In this document: positions 23,582 through 34,023 of the stretch, in pieces
Layout: every line of letters starts with the position of its first letter
Position numbering within the stretch: position 1 is the stretch's first letter
Assembly: GCA_039105265.1 (NCBI GenBank)
Contig: JAPFFF010000063.1
Location: forward strand, 1-64,000
DNA from: Tritrichomonas musculus
Lineage: Eukaryota; Parabasalia; Tritrichomonadida; Tritrichomonadidae
Length of the DNA stretch: 64,000 bases
Direction: 5' to 3'
The notes under the pieces: model-generated
The model's input: only the letters and a program-made list of their open reading frames with translations
Databases searched by the model: none
What the model was told of the DNA's origin: nothing
Translations under genes and position numbers: made by a program

Positions 23582-24131
23582 GCAAAATAATTAAAGCATA
23601 TCATAAATAATATTTATGCAATTCATCAATAAACATTTAATATACAGGTATTTATAATTTTATTTTGGTTAAACATTGATAATGCATCTACAATCGAATC
23701 CTTACGAATTATCTCGCTGAGATATGAATCATTCTCTCCAATTTGGCGTTTTTCATTAAATACATTCATAATATTTAAATCAATTGAAAAAAGTTCTTCT
23801 TCAATTTTCTTGGCGGTTTCTGTATCTAAAAACGGTTTTATTTCAGGATAGCTACTCATGGATATAAAAACCGTTCATAAAGTAGCGTAGAAAAAAACGA
23901 TTGTCCCATCAGATCAACAATTTGTTGATCAATGAAAATATTTTTTTAGTATACAATTGTAAATACAAAAACCAAGGCTTATTCATAAAGAATACTTTTT
24001 AAGAAAAAAAGATATTAAATTTTATTTTTTTTTTTAAAATATGTTTTTTTTAAAATTATCATATATGAATGATATGTTTTGATGTATAAAATATGAAACT
24101 GAATTCTTTTCATTCAAAAAAGAAACTGTTT

Positions 24132-24227
24132 TGGATTATTTTAGAATAGTTGTACTTTTGAGAGAGTAATTCAAAAAGTGGGAAAACCTCAGAAAAAATA
24201 ATCTAAATAAAATGCAAAAAAAAAAAA
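24132..24227 (+). repeat. Dispersed SINE-like unit with A-tail (copy 1)
   Basis: About 95 bp ending in AATAAAATGC plus a run of about 20 A. A second copy in the same orientation lies at 39734-39819, sharing TTTTAGAATAGTTGTACTTT, an AAAAAGTGG stretch and CCTCAGAAAAAATAATC. The poly(A) end suggests a retroposed short RNA or SINE; no A/B box is evident. Both copies are immediately followed by the palindromic element. Confidence 0.6.
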
Positions 24228-24368
24228 AAAAAAATCTTTTTAGGTTACAAAATTTTTACCGATTCTTACCGCCAGCCGCGGGATCTCGACTAGGCTTCGC
24301 TTCATGCCCGCTAGGCGGTATGTAGCCTCGGTAAAAATTATGTAAAAATATAAAAAGATTTTTTTTAT
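24228..24368. repeat. Palindromic inverted-repeat element (copy 1)
   Basis: About 140 bp bounded by inverted repeats (left AAAAATCTTTTT with TTTTTACCGA; right TCGGTAAAAA with AAAAAGATTTTT). The centre is GC-rich and itself able to fold (ACCGCCAGCCGCGG and CGCTAGGCGGT). It has no coding capacity. GC content and structure contrast sharply with the surroundings, as expected of a MITE. A related copy in opposite orientation lies at 39820-39902. Confidence 0.7.
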
Positions 24369-24545
24369 CCAACATTTAAATCTTTTTATATTTTTAATAA
24401 CAAATAAAGAAATTCTTGAAAATCACTTTTATTTACTTGTATATTTTGTTCTTCAATTATAATAAATAATTCTTGATTCGATTCATAATTTTCAGTTTCA
24501 GTTTCTAAAAAACCTATAAGATTATGATAGAGTTTATTTTTAGAA

Positions 24546-24918
24546 CAAATATTTTTTTACATGAGAAAATATGATTATATAATTTGATTTGTAAAAATGT
24601 TAAGAACGATAGAATATTGATCTTCAAAGGCGAAATGTAATCTCTATTTATAAAATGGAAGGAAAAGAAAAAATTAATTTAGAATCAATCAATGATGGGT
24701 ACGTTCATATGAAAAAAAAAATATAAGATGATTCTTAACTCCATTTATTATCAATAGGTTCAATTTTTTAATTTTTTTATAGGAATATATAATTTAATAT
24801 ATAAAAATATCGTAATATTTATATTATTATTAAATAATAAAAAAGATATTTTAAAAACAATTTTATGGCATAAACTATTTAAAATTTGAGTATAATTGAA
24901 ATATAAATAAAAAAACCA
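24546..24918. other. AT-rich upstream region of the BspA-like gene
   Basis: No gene or recognisable promoter motif seen. The sequence is dominated by A/T runs. Confidence 0.5.
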
Positions 24919-27864
24919 ATGCAAGCCAATTCAAGCAATTTAAAAATATGTATTCATATTGACAAGCAAAATCTCAGAAATGAAAAATATTTTGTTTACC
25001 AAAAGAAGCGATATCCAATTGATTTCGATTTACTCATTAAAAATTCGAATTATTTTTATAAAAATCGAAAACAATACGAAAACGCAGATGAAATCAATAT
25101 TGTAAATGAAAATGAAAACGTACTAAATATATCGGAAGAAGCTATCGAAGCTTTTGTTTCAAGTTGCCAAAATCAAGAATGCCAAATCAGTATTTCATCA
25201 GTAATTCCTCTTCAGTACTTATCATATAAGTTTGAGTTTCCAGAGCTACTAAAAACAACAAAAGCCATTTATAATGAGCATTGTTCTGATGTTATAATCA
25301 GATCTCTTCTCTTTAAAAAAGAGTTTCAAGAAGAAACTGGATTTGAAAATGAAAATGAGAAGATATTTTTTGATACGAAACAAGAAGAAGAAATTGTTTC
25401 TGAAAATATTGAAAAATATATTAATAACGATCAAATGTTGGACCTTTCAATTCCTGTTCTTTCAAGAATCATCGGGCAAAGTAAAAAGAAGCCATTGAAA
25501 GATTTGATAAATTTTCTGTTTAAAGCTCTGGATCGACATGGAATTGAAGCCTCAATTTTGTTCAATAACATCGATTTTGGAGAATTATCGATTGATGTTT
25601 TTAATCGATTGCTTAATGAATATTCAGATAAATTTGATTTCAACATGATCAATTCGACGCTGGTTAAAACAACAACCCAAATTAGCAGAGAAATGAGCAA
25701 GCAAAAAGAAGAATACGCAAATCTTTTCAATGAAATGAGAAATGAATTTAGGCTGCAACAACTCGAAATGAAGAATCAATTTGAACAACAAAAGAAAGAA
25801 ATCTTAAAATTAAAGGAAGAAATTGTTTCACGCGATATTGAAGAAGAGAAAAGAAAACAAAAATATCAACAAATTATTTTAGAAACAATAAGTGTTGATG
25901 AATTTAGAAAGTTCAATGATGAAATAAAAGGCCACATAATAAATCAAATTTTTGAAATGCAAGATAAATTTGATAATCAAAAAATTGATGATAACAAACC
26001 CAAATTAGTACAAATGATATTATCTTGCGATTCAATTTATCAAATGGTTGATTTTTCAAATGAAAATATTAAATCTTTAAATCAATTCATAAATAAATTA
26101 TTCGAAGAAGATGGATTGGCTTTCAAGCATGATATTATCGAACGTTTATATTATGATAATCTTCTTTATTCATTTATCACAAAATATGCTCAACTTTGTA
26201 AATGCGATGTTTGTATAACAGTAAATATCGAATTGAATTATCAATCAAAATCATTTGATGACATTATAAAAGCTTTCTTTGAGTTTAAACAAAAAAATTT
26301 AGATTTGTCAAAACAAATTAAATTATGTATAAATATTTTAACAGAAAGTGGAAATCAACAAATGTGTCAGTTGAAAATTGATTTATTAGAAGAAAATGCG
26401 TTCCATAAATATCCAAAATCAATACTATCATCAAACAGATCAAATTTATTATTTCATTTTGAAAAATGTACATATTTAACGCAAATATCAATACCGCCAA
26501 TTCAATTAATACCATTTAGATTTTTTCGTAAATGCTGTAATTTATCAAATGTTGTAATTCCATCTTCAGTAAAATTCATTGAGGGATGCGCATTTCTAAA
26601 ATGCTCGTCACTAAAGCAAATTACAATTCCTAATACTGTCACGTCTATTGGATTTCGAGCATTTAAAGAATGCACATCATTGTCACAAATTTCAATTCCT
26701 TCTTCTGTCACAGATATTGCTGATGAAGCCTTTTCAAAATGTTCATCATTACAACAAATCATTATTCCTTCCTCTATCCGCTCAATCAATAATAAAATGT
26801 TCAATAAGTGTACTAGCTTGAAAAAAGTAATAATCCAAACATCAGGATCTAAAATTGGGCGTAAATCATTTAATAAATGTTCGTCATTGGAACGAATAAT
26901 CATTCCTTCTTCTGTAACTAGAATTGAAGAATTTGCTTTCGCTAAATGTTCATCGTTAATTGAAGTTTCAATTCCTTCTTCTGTAACTAGAATTGAAAAA
27001 TTTGCTTTCGCTGAATGTTCATCGTTAATTGAAGTTTCAATTCCTTCATCTTTAACTAATATTGGCGCATATAGTTTTTGGAAATGTTCTTCTATTTCAA
27101 GTATAAAAATCCCTTCCTCAGTGACTTCAATTGAATATCATGCGTTTGATAAATGCTTATCATTGATTGAAGTGTCAATTTCTTCTTCTATAACAGAAAT
27201 TGATTCTTCTGTTTTCTTTGGTTGTTCATCACTGGAAAAAATCATTATTCCTTCTTCTGTAACTTCAATTGGACGATGTGCTTTCGGTAGATGCTTATCA
27301 TTGAAACAGATCACGATCCCTTCTTCTGTAACAGAAATTAAATGTGGTGCTTTCAACGCATGTTCATCATTGAATCAAATAATAATTCCTTCTTCTGTAA
27401 CTAGTATTGAATCTTCAGCTTTCTGTGGGAATTCATCGATGACACAAGTTATTATTCCCTCATCAGTAACTTCACTCAGTTTATCTTTGTTCTATGGATG
27501 TATATCATTGAGGCATATAGAAATTCCTTCTTCGGTAACAGAAATTGAAAGTGACGTTTTTAGAAACTGTTCATCTTTAGAAGAAATTGTGATTCCTCCT
27601 TCTGTAACATCAATCGGAGACAATGTTTTTGATAATTGTTCATCATTAAAGCAAATATCAATTCCACCTTCAGTGACTTCGATAGGCGAATTCTCATTTT
27701 ATGAATGCTCTTCTTTAACCCAAATATCAATTCCTACTTCTGTTGCATCAATAGGAAATCAAGCTTTCGGAAAATGTGATTCATTGAGAGAAATTACAGT
27801 ACCATCTTCTATCAAATTAGATGACTTAGGAATTGATTCTAATGTCAAAGTAGTAATGGTTTGA
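24919..27864 (+). CDS. BspA-like leucine-rich repeat protein, 981 aa
   Basis: Residues 1-190 are a helical N-terminal domain typical of trichomonad BspA-like proteins. About 260-320 is a charged coiled coil (Glu/Lys/Gln-rich). About 330-520 is a conserved domain, part of which is duplicated in the pseudogene at 20517. From about 520 to 965 there are some 20 LRR_5 repeats of 23 residues (pattern IPSSVTSIGxxAFxxCSSL). There is no signal peptide or membrane span, unlike surface-exposed BspA proteins, so this one may be intracellular or exported by another route. BspA-like proteins bind host matrix in other organisms. The frame is complete, with a TGA stop. Confidence 0.9.
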   Translation: MQANSSNLKICIHIDKQNLRNEKYFVYQKKRYPIDFDLLIKNSNYFYKNRKQYENADEINIVNENENVLNISEEAIEAFVSSCQNQECQISISSVIPLQYLSYKFEFPELLKTTKAIYNEHCSDVIIRSLLFKKEFQEETGFENENEKIFFDTKQEEEIVSENIEKYINNDQMLDLSIPVLSRIIGQSKKKPLKDLINFLFKALDRHGIEASILFNNIDFGELSIDVFNRLLNEYSDKFDFNMINSTLVKTTTQISREMSKQKEEYANLFNEMRNEFRLQQLEMKNQFEQQKKEILKLKEEIVSRDIEEEKRKQKYQQIILETISVDEFRKFNDEIKGHIINQIFEMQDKFDNQKIDDNKPKLVQMILSCDSIYQMVDFSNENIKSLNQFINKLFEEDGLAFKHDIIERLYYDNLLYSFITKYAQLCKCDVCITVNIELNYQSKSFDDIIKAFFEFKQKNLDLSKQIKLCINILTESGNQQMCQLKIDLLEENAFHKYPKSILSSNRSNLLFHFEKCTYLTQISIPPIQLIPFRFFRKCCNLSNVVIPSSVKFIEGCAFLKCSSLKQITIPNTVTSIGFRAFKECTSLSQISIPSSVTDIADEAFSKCSSLQQIIIPSSIRSINNKMFNKCTSLKKVIIQTSGSKIGRKSFNKCSSLERIIIPSSVTRIEEFAFAKCSSLIEVSIPSSVTRIEKFAFAECSSLIEVSIPSSLTNIGAYSFWKCSSISSIKIPSSVTSIEYHAFDKCLSLIEVSISSSITEIDSSVFFGCSSLEKIIIPSSVTSIGRCAFGRCLSLKQITIPSSVTEIKCGAFNACSSLNQIIIPSSVTSIESSAFCGNSSMTQVIIPSSVTSLSLSLFYGCISLRHIEIPSSVTEIESDVFRNCSSLEEIVIPPSVTSIGDNVFDNCSSLKQISIPPSVTSIGEFSFYECSSLTQISIPTSVASIGNQAFGKCDSLREITVPSSIKLDDLGIDSNVKVVMV

Positions 27865-28098
27865 TTCTAGATTATAATACTAAAGAAATTATTCTCTTGT
27901 TAGTCAAATTTATTTTTAAAAAGATAATTATATAAATAAAATAATTTTTATATAAATTATTATTTTAAACGGTTTAAATGAGAAATACTCATGTAATTTT
28001 AATTTTCAAAAATATTGAACTTTTTGTGAAGTTTATAAATTTTTGTACGGTAAAATTTTCATCATAGAAGATAATATCGATTTTATTTTTACAGCGCT

Positions 28099-31000
28099 AT
28101 GACCCAAGAAGAAGTTAAACACATATCTTTTGGAATCACCAAAGGAAATTCTTATTCGTTTGGGACCGCTACAGCCAACGCAGTTTTTCGCATTAATCCA
28201 CGCGAGGAAATAATTACAACTTCGAGAGAAATTATACGAGTAGATTCAGGTGTTATCGTTAACCGAGCTCCCCACAAATCTTGTACGGGAGTTTACTGTC
28301 CAATATATGATGCGCTTGTTACAATTACAACAGTACGATCAGTATTCAACGTTTTTTTATTAAACTACGATATTCGAGAACCAGTTTTAACCGATATTAG
28401 CCTAGATCAAATTGGTATTTGCCATGTATTATTTGATGAACGAAATAGCACGATTGTTACTTTTGGAAACGGAATTAAAACCTGGTATTTAGATTGCCTT
28501 CCCAAAAGTGCACGTCATGTCATATCCGATAACACGGCTGACATTCGACCACGTGCTTCATTTGCTCATCATTATACCGCTTTTATGATGGTAATACCAT
28601 GTTTAGACACTTACAATCACCGAATTTTTGTTCCCACTCAAGATGGCTTATTATGTTATGATTACGATGGAAAATTTCTTCCTCCTCCATTACAACATAA
28701 TAATCATTGGTTTACTATGTTTACGTTTAATCCGTACAACAAGAAAATGCTCACATCAGATCGAGATGAAGCCAAAGAAAGCAAAGCAGCACGAGCAGCC
28801 CAATTCAAAAAGCAAATTGTTACTCAAGGTGTCCAATATTGGCGCGAAGATGGTTCATTATCGAAAGAATTAACGTTCACCAACTCTTCCTTATTTGCTG
28901 CCTTTTTTGTTGACAAAGAATTTGCAGTAACTGTTGATGCGGCCTTCTATGTTCACATTATTGACATGAAAACGATGAAATTTTTCACCTGTTGTCAAAT
29001 CGATGTTCGCCCGAATCACATTTTCTTTCAAAATGACCAGAAAAACATGAATCTCGTCATTTGTTCGTCCAACAGTGTTTTCTATTACAAAATATGTCTT
29101 CCGTGGCGTCTTTGGCTTTTGACACACATTCCGCCAACGATGATTCAACGATGTCCAAGATATGAGAGTGCTGCACGAATTGCAGTTCAATTTATAGATT
29201 CAAGTGTCCGTCTGTTCACACCTTATTCTATTTTATTGACTCTTTGTCATTCTGCAAGTCCAGCTTCACCAACGTCTGTTGTCATTGATCGAGGAATTCC
29301 AGAAGAGAACGACAGAGATCAAGTTTATGTTGTTTTAGAGAATGGAGTTGTTCAGACATTTGGAGCTAATGAATGTCCATGCTTGCCTTCCACCTCGATG
29401 AATTTAAAGGCGCATTCATGTTGTATTGCTGAAGTGTTTGGGCAACGATGCATTCTTTTTGGTACAAAAGTAGGTGACATATTAATGTATGATTACAACA
29501 GTATAAAATTTGTTAGAAGAATCATTTGTTGTGAAGGAGAAATATTATTTTTGTTTTATCATGCTCCAAGTAAATCATTATTTGCGCTTACTGATTACAA
29601 AATGTTTCGTGTATCAACTGAAACAGGAAAAGTTACAGAGAATTATTATCAAAAGTGCCATAAATGTGCAGCTTTGTATGACGATTTACTTATTGTTGGC
29701 TATGAAAATGGTTCGTATTTAATTGAAAGAGTTAATGATAATGAAGGATATATCTCTGTTCTTCATAAAAGTACTCATCCTCTTCATACAGGCCGTGTTG
29801 TTGGTCTTGCTCATGGAAGTAATTATTTTGTTTCTGCAGGATTTGATGGAACGATTCTTGTATGGGACATGCATGCAACTGTTTTAGTTATGCTTTCTTT
29901 TCCTTCTCCAATTTATTCAGTTGGAATTCATAACGGTTTAAGAGGCATTTTAATTGGAACTGACACTGAAATTATGTATGTCGATGGCAAGATTTTGTTT
30001 AATGGAACAGTTGATCCTGAAGATGAAAAATATGATAATTATGATAAGAAAAGAGATTATCTTTTGTGCTTTAATAAGGGTAACAAATTTGAAGAAGAAG
30101 AAGATTGGTTAAATGAACAGAATCCAAACAGCTCAAAAAGAAGAAGGAGGAGAAGAAAAGGTGGAAAGAAAGATGGTGATAGTGAATATGATATTGATGT
30201 TGGGCCTGGTAGTTCGCATGGAAGAGGAAGAAAGAGTCAATATGCAGCAATGATGGAAAGAATGAAGAAAGAAAAAGAAAAAGAAGAAGAAGAAAAGAAA
30301 AGAAAACAAGAAGAAGAAGAACAAGCTGAAGCTCAACAACAAGAAGAAGAAGAACTAAATGAAGATGAAGAACAACAAATAGAAGAAGATTTTAATGAAG
30401 TTGATGGTACAAAAAGATTTAAACGAAAAGTTCGTCGTAAAAATGATAAAGGCGAATATGAAGAAGAATATGAATACGTCGATGAAAAAGGAAATCCAAT
30501 TCCAAATGCAAAAGATAATGAAAATGATAAAAATGGAAAGAAAAAGAAGAAGAAAAATGGAGAAGACGATGAAGAAATCGATTATACTGAAAGTAAAAAA
30601 GGTCTTCAAATTCTGGCAGGCAAGGAAACAGTGGTCGTGGAAAATATGCTTGATGGAAAACCCGTCCAAATAGATGAAGAACTAAAGAAGAGAATTTACG
30701 CTGAAGAAGACGCAAAAGAAGAAAAAGCGAAGAAAAAGAAGAAGAAAGAAGAAGAAGAGAAGAAGAAAAAAGAAGAAGAAGAGGAAGAAGCTAAAAAAGG
30801 TAAAAAGAAAGGACGTGGAAAGAAAGGTAAAAGTAACAAAGATGGAGAAGGAGGAGAAGATGACGATGATGATGATGATGAAGGAGGTGCCAGTGGCACA
30901 AAAGGTCAAAAATCTAAAAAGGCCAAAAAGTCAAAAGAAGGAAAAGATAACAACAACAACGAAGATGGAGATGAAGACGATGATGAGGATGAAGACGAAG

Positions 31001-33513
31001 ACGAGGATGAATACGAAGAAGTCATAGGAGAAGATGGCCAAAAAATTAGAAAAAAGGTTCCAAAAGCAAAAGAAGGAAAAGATGGCAAAAGCAAAAAAGA
31101 CAACAGAAATGGCGATGATCAAAAAGATGGTGATGAAGAAGGTGGTGCTGAAGGTGAAGCAGCTGGAGATGGTAAGAGTTCGCCTGGCAAAAAGTCGCCC
31201 AAGAAGCCATCAAAGCCTGCCGCTGAGTCAGGGAAGCAAAACCCGCGAAACAAGCAGTTCAAGCAGAATTATAACGACCCAAATGCAAACCCAAAGTTTA
31301 AGCCAGACCTGACGAAACAGGTCATCGATGGTGATGCACTTGATGAGAACCAGCAAGGAGGCGAAGGTGAAAATAACGGAGAAGGCAGCGGTGAAAAAGG
31401 CGGAAAACGTAAAGGCGCCAAAAGTGCAAAAGGAAAGGGAAAAGGAGACTCAAAGAAGGGCGGAAAGAAAGGCAAAAATGCTGGCGGAATTGGCGGAGGT
31501 CCAAGTGGAAAGAGTCCTGGAAAAAGTGGCCTCGACCAGAATGGAAACAGGATCAAGGACCCCAAGTATGGCGATGCTGCAGGAAACACTGCAGGTGGCG
31601 GAGGCGGTTATGCAGGCGGACCTGGAGGCGCTGGCGGTCCTGGAAGGCACAACGCACTCACTCAAGGAAACGCTGGAAACATGCCTGGCGGTTACAATGG
31701 AGGACCAGGTGGATACGGCGGTGGACCAAACGGACAGGGCGGTTACAATGGAGGTCCTAACGGCCAGGGAGGATATGGAAATGGTCCTGGCGGTTACAAT
31801 GGAGGTCCCGGAGGTGGGCCAAACGGTCAGGGCGGTTATTATAACGGCCCTAATGGACAAGGAGGATACAATGGTGGTCCAGGAGGCTACGGCGGTGGCC
31901 CCAACGGACAAGGTGGCTATGGAGGGCCAAACGGCCAGGGCGGCTACAACAATGGTCCTGGCGGTTATAATGGTCCCGGTGGCTACAATGGGGGACCTGG
32001 CGGTTATGGCGGAGGGCCTAACGGACAGGGCGGTTATTATAACGGCCCTAACGGACAAGGAGGTCCCGGCAGCTATGGAAATGGGCCTGGTGGATACAAT
32101 GGCGGACCTAATGGAGAAGGTGGTTATTATAACGGTCCTAACGGACAAGGAGGCTACAACGGTGGAGGTCCAGGCGGCTACGGCTGTGGTCCTGACGGGC
32201 AAGGTGGCTTTGGAGGACCAAATGGACAGGGCGGTTATTACAACGGACCAGGCGGCTACAATGGGGGACCTAATGGAGAAGGCGGTTATTACAACGGACC
32301 TAACGGACAAGGAGGTGGACCCAATGGACAGGGTGGCTATAATGGTGGTCCTGGCGGTTATTACAACGGACCTGACGGACAAGGCGGTGGCCCCAATGGA
32401 CAAGGTGGCTATAATGGTGGTCCTGGCGGTTATGGCGGAGGACCAAACGGACAAGGCGGTTATTATAACGGCCCTAACGGACAAGGAGGTCCCGGCGGCT
32501 ACAACGACGGTCAGGGCGGTTGCGGACCAGATGGCAAGTGCAACCGCAGCACGTCTCCAATGGGCTCCTCCACTCCCCGCCGTAACGGTCGCTCCCACCG
32601 CCGCATCAAGCAGCCAAACGGCGAGTACGAGTACAGCGACACGCCGAGCAACGAGAGCCAAGTCTTCAAGCGCCGTCCCAACTCATCCAGCTCGAATGAA
32701 ATCCTAGATCCAATCAAGCAGCGGCGCAGGCGAATCGCCGAGCTCCAGCGCAAGCGCGCACAGACGCCAACTGGCAACAAGCTCTACCACCTCAACCACA
32801 TCATCCACGTCCACCTCAAAGTGAGCCGCGAATTCCCGCCCGACATCGACATCAGAAAAACCGTCAATCCGCCGTGCCTCGTCTACAGCCCAGAGTACCT
32901 CGCGCTCGCGCTTGGCGACGACGAAGAAGGCGAGAGTCGCTGGGACAAGTTCAAGCGAATGTGCTTCTTCTCGGGCATCAACGACTTCGCGCACGAGAGC
33001 TTCAGGCGGCAGAAGCATTTCATGCTGACAAATGCGAATCGTATTGAAAAAAGTGCAAGGTTAAATTACACCTTAACTGACCCTTCAAAGACCCTCCCCG
33101 TCGCTCAGGTATTCCAAACCGAAAGGGACCCTTTAGGGTCCCTTTTGTCCACCCCAAAGCGTGCGCAAGACCCAAACCAGATGTCCCTCAATTCGAGCAA
33201 CTTGCCGACTCTCAATTTCAACGACAGCCTCTCAAGTCGCGACGAGCCGTCCTTCGGCGTCAATTTCGACGTCAAGGCAGACATGATGAGGATGCAGTCG
33301 ATGTCTGCAAGGACAAACAGGACAACGGCTTCGCTCTACACTGCAACCCCGAGAATTGAGTCGCCGCGGTCGATTTTCCCGTGGCTGAACGACGAGATGC
33401 TCAGGCCTTCGTCTGCTCGTAAGCCGAAGGCATCGGTGAGAATCATCAATCCTGCTGGAAAGCAGCAATATCGTAACCTATGCTCTATATTTAAGAAGGT
33501 CAAACGTCATTGA
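28099..33513 (+). CDS. Large beta-propeller / charged / Gly-rich repeat protein, 1804 aa
   Basis: Residues 1-640 read as WD40-type propeller blades; the clearest is at about 565-590 (YFVSAGFDGTILVWDMH). About 660-1150 is a Lys/Glu/Asp-rich region, mostly low complexity. About 1165-1480 is a long run of GGYNGGPNGQ-type repeats. About 1555-1660 is a folded-looking block (LYHLNHIIHVHLKV, CLVYSPEYLALALG), then a Ser-rich tail. There is no signal peptide or membrane span, so it is likely a cytoskeletal or scaffold protein. Base use changes along the gene: AT-rich in the propeller, strongly GC-rich from about 31150 to 33030. A TCATA element at 28062 could be the initiator. The function is not known. 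Confidence 0.85.
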   Translation: MTQEEVKHISFGITKGNSYSFGTATANAVFRINPREEIITTSREIIRVDSGVIVNRAPHKSCTGVYCPIYDALVTITTVRSVFNVFLLNYDIREPVLTDISLDQIGICHVLFDERNSTIVTFGNGIKTWYLDCLPKSARHVISDNTADIRPRASFAHHYTAFMMVIPCLDTYNHRIFVPTQDGLLCYDYDGKFLPPPLQHNNHWFTMFTFNPYNKKMLTSDRDEAKESKAARAAQFKKQIVTQGVQYWREDGSLSKELTFTNSSLFAAFFVDKEFAVTVDAAFYVHIIDMKTMKFFTCCQIDVRPNHIFFQNDQKNMNLVICSSNSVFYYKICLPWRLWLLTHIPPTMIQRCPRYESAARIAVQFIDSSVRLFTPYSILLTLCHSASPASPTSVVIDRGIPEENDRDQVYVVLENGVVQTFGANECPCLPSTSMNLKAHSCCIAEVFGQRCILFGTKVGDILMYDYNSIKFVRRIICCEGEILFLFYHAPSKSLFALTDYKMFRVSTETGKVTENYYQKCHKCAALYDDLLIVGYENGSYLIERVNDNEGYISVLHKSTHPLHTGRVVGLAHGSNYFVSAGFDGTILVWDMHATVLVMLSFPSPIYSVGIHNGLRGILIGTDTEIMYVDGKILFNGTVDPEDEKYDNYDKKRDYLLCFNKGNKFEEEEDWLNEQNPNSSKRRRRRRKGGKKDGDSEYDIDVGPGSSHGRGRKSQYAAMMERMKKEKEKEEEEKKRKQEEEEQAEAQQQEEEELNEDEEQQIEEDFNEVDGTKRFKRKVRRKNDKGEYEEEYEYVDEKGNPIPNAKDNENDKNGKKKKKKNGEDDEEIDYTESKKGLQILAGKETVVVENMLDGKPVQIDEELKKRIYAEEDAKEEKAKKKKKKEEEEKKKKEEEEEEAKKGKKKGRGKKGKSNKDGEGGEDDDDDDDEGGASGTKGQKSKKAKKSKEGKDNNNNEDGDEDDDEDEDEDEDEYEEVIGEDGQKIRKKVPKAKEGKDGKSKKDNRNGDDQKDGDEEGGAEGEAAGDGKSSPGKKSPKKPSKPAAESGKQNPRNKQFKQNYNDPNANPKFKPDLTKQVIDGDALDENQQGGEGENNGEGSGEKGGKRKGAKSAKGKGKGDSKKGGKKGKNAGGIGGGPSGKSPGKSGLDQNGNRIKDPKYGDAAGNTAGGGGGYAGGPGGAGGPGRHNALTQGNAGNMPGGYNGGPGGYGGGPNGQGGYNGGPNGQGGYGNGPGGYNGGPGGGPNGQGGYYNGPNGQGGYNGGPGGYGGGPNGQGGYGGPNGQGGYNNGPGGYNGPGGYNGGPGGYGGGPNGQGGYYNGPNGQGGPGSYGNGPGGYNGGPNGEGGYYNGPNGQGGYNGGGPGGYGCGPDGQGGFGGPNGQGGYYNGPGGYNGGPNGEGGYYNGPNGQGGGPNGQGGYNGGPGGYYNGPDGQGGGPNGQGGYNGGPGGYGGGPNGQGGYYNGPNGQGGPGGYNDGQGGCGPDGKCNRSTSPMGSSTPRRNGRSHRRIKQPNGEYEYSDTPSNESQVFKRRPNSSSSNEILDPIKQRRRRIAELQRKRAQTPTGNKLYHLNHIIHVHLKVSREFPPDIDIRKTVNPPCLVYSPEYLALALGDDEEGESRWDKFKRMCFFSGINDFAHESFRRQKHFMLTNANRIEKSARLNYTLTDPSKTLPVAQVFQTERDPLGSLLSTPKRAQDPNQMSLNSSNLPTLNFNDSLSSRDEPSFGVNFDVKADMMRMQSMSARTNRTTASLYTATPRIESPRSIFPWLNDEMLRPSSARKPKASVRIINPAGKQQYRNLCSIFKKVKRH

Positions 33514-34023
33514 ATTATTAATTATTTTATATTATTTTATTATTATTTATATTTTGTGTTTAAATAATAAAATATTATTTATTTACTTTGATTGTTATTA
33601 TTTTATTTGTTGTCAAAGCAGTTTAAAGCCTATATATTATGAATTTAATTAAAATATGAAATAAACTCATGAAAGAAATTAAACTTACCTTTTATGGCAT
33701 GTTCTGAAATATTTTAAATGATAATATATATAATGAAGTAATTTTCAATATTGTCTCCTAATTGTAAAAAATAGTGAAATGCGTTTAACCATAACTGTAA
33801 AAATGTTTCTTCTTTTTAAATAAAACCCAATTTTGTTTATCAAAAAAACAATTTATATAATATTAAAATTATTATTTAAATACTATAATAATTTTAAAAT
33901 TTTAAATTTGCCTTTATTTTCTTGATTAATATTCAAAAAATAAGATATAAAATGGACAATAAAACGTAAAAATTTTACGTAATCTCTCAATTTTCTGAAT
34001 AGTATTCAAAGTGAATATTTTTA
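33514..34023. other. Intergenic, AT-rich
   Basis: About 510 bp of A/T-rich DNA between two plus-strand genes, with no gene, repeat or hairpin worth naming. Confidence 0.5.

Larger units (their letters stand above)
23626..24545 (-). pseudogene. Decayed DUF3447/ankyrin gene, split by a repeat insertion
   Basis: Two minus-strand fragments match successive parts of the N-terminal region of trichomonad DUF3447 ankyrin proteins. The first, about 24400-24545, reads LYHNLIGFLETETENYESNQ and ends YLLLKI. The second, 23626-23859, reads SYPEIKPFLDTETAKKIEEE and later ENDSYLSEIIRKDSI. Between them lie short matching scraps in shifting frames and the repeat at 24132-24368. The ankyrin repeats themselves are absent. 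The 77-codon open stretch at 23626-23859 is therefore a remnant, not a small gene. Confidence 0.65.

Noticed and set aside
24255-24335. GC-rich fold as a tRNA or other RNA gene
   Set aside because: It folds by its own inverted repeats, has no tRNA arm pattern or A/B boxes, and recurs partly at 39860. A palindromic element explains it better.
28050-28100. Spliced leader exon or intron before the 1804-aa gene (TTTTTACAG upstream of the ATG)
   Set aside because: Trichomonad introns end in an ACTAACACACAG-type motif, which is absent. The reading frame does not need splicing.
31328-32707. 459-codon plus-frame and 403-codon minus-frame open stretches
   Set aside because: They are shadows of the Gly-rich repeat region of the 1804-aa gene; the protein in the main frame is continuous on both sides.
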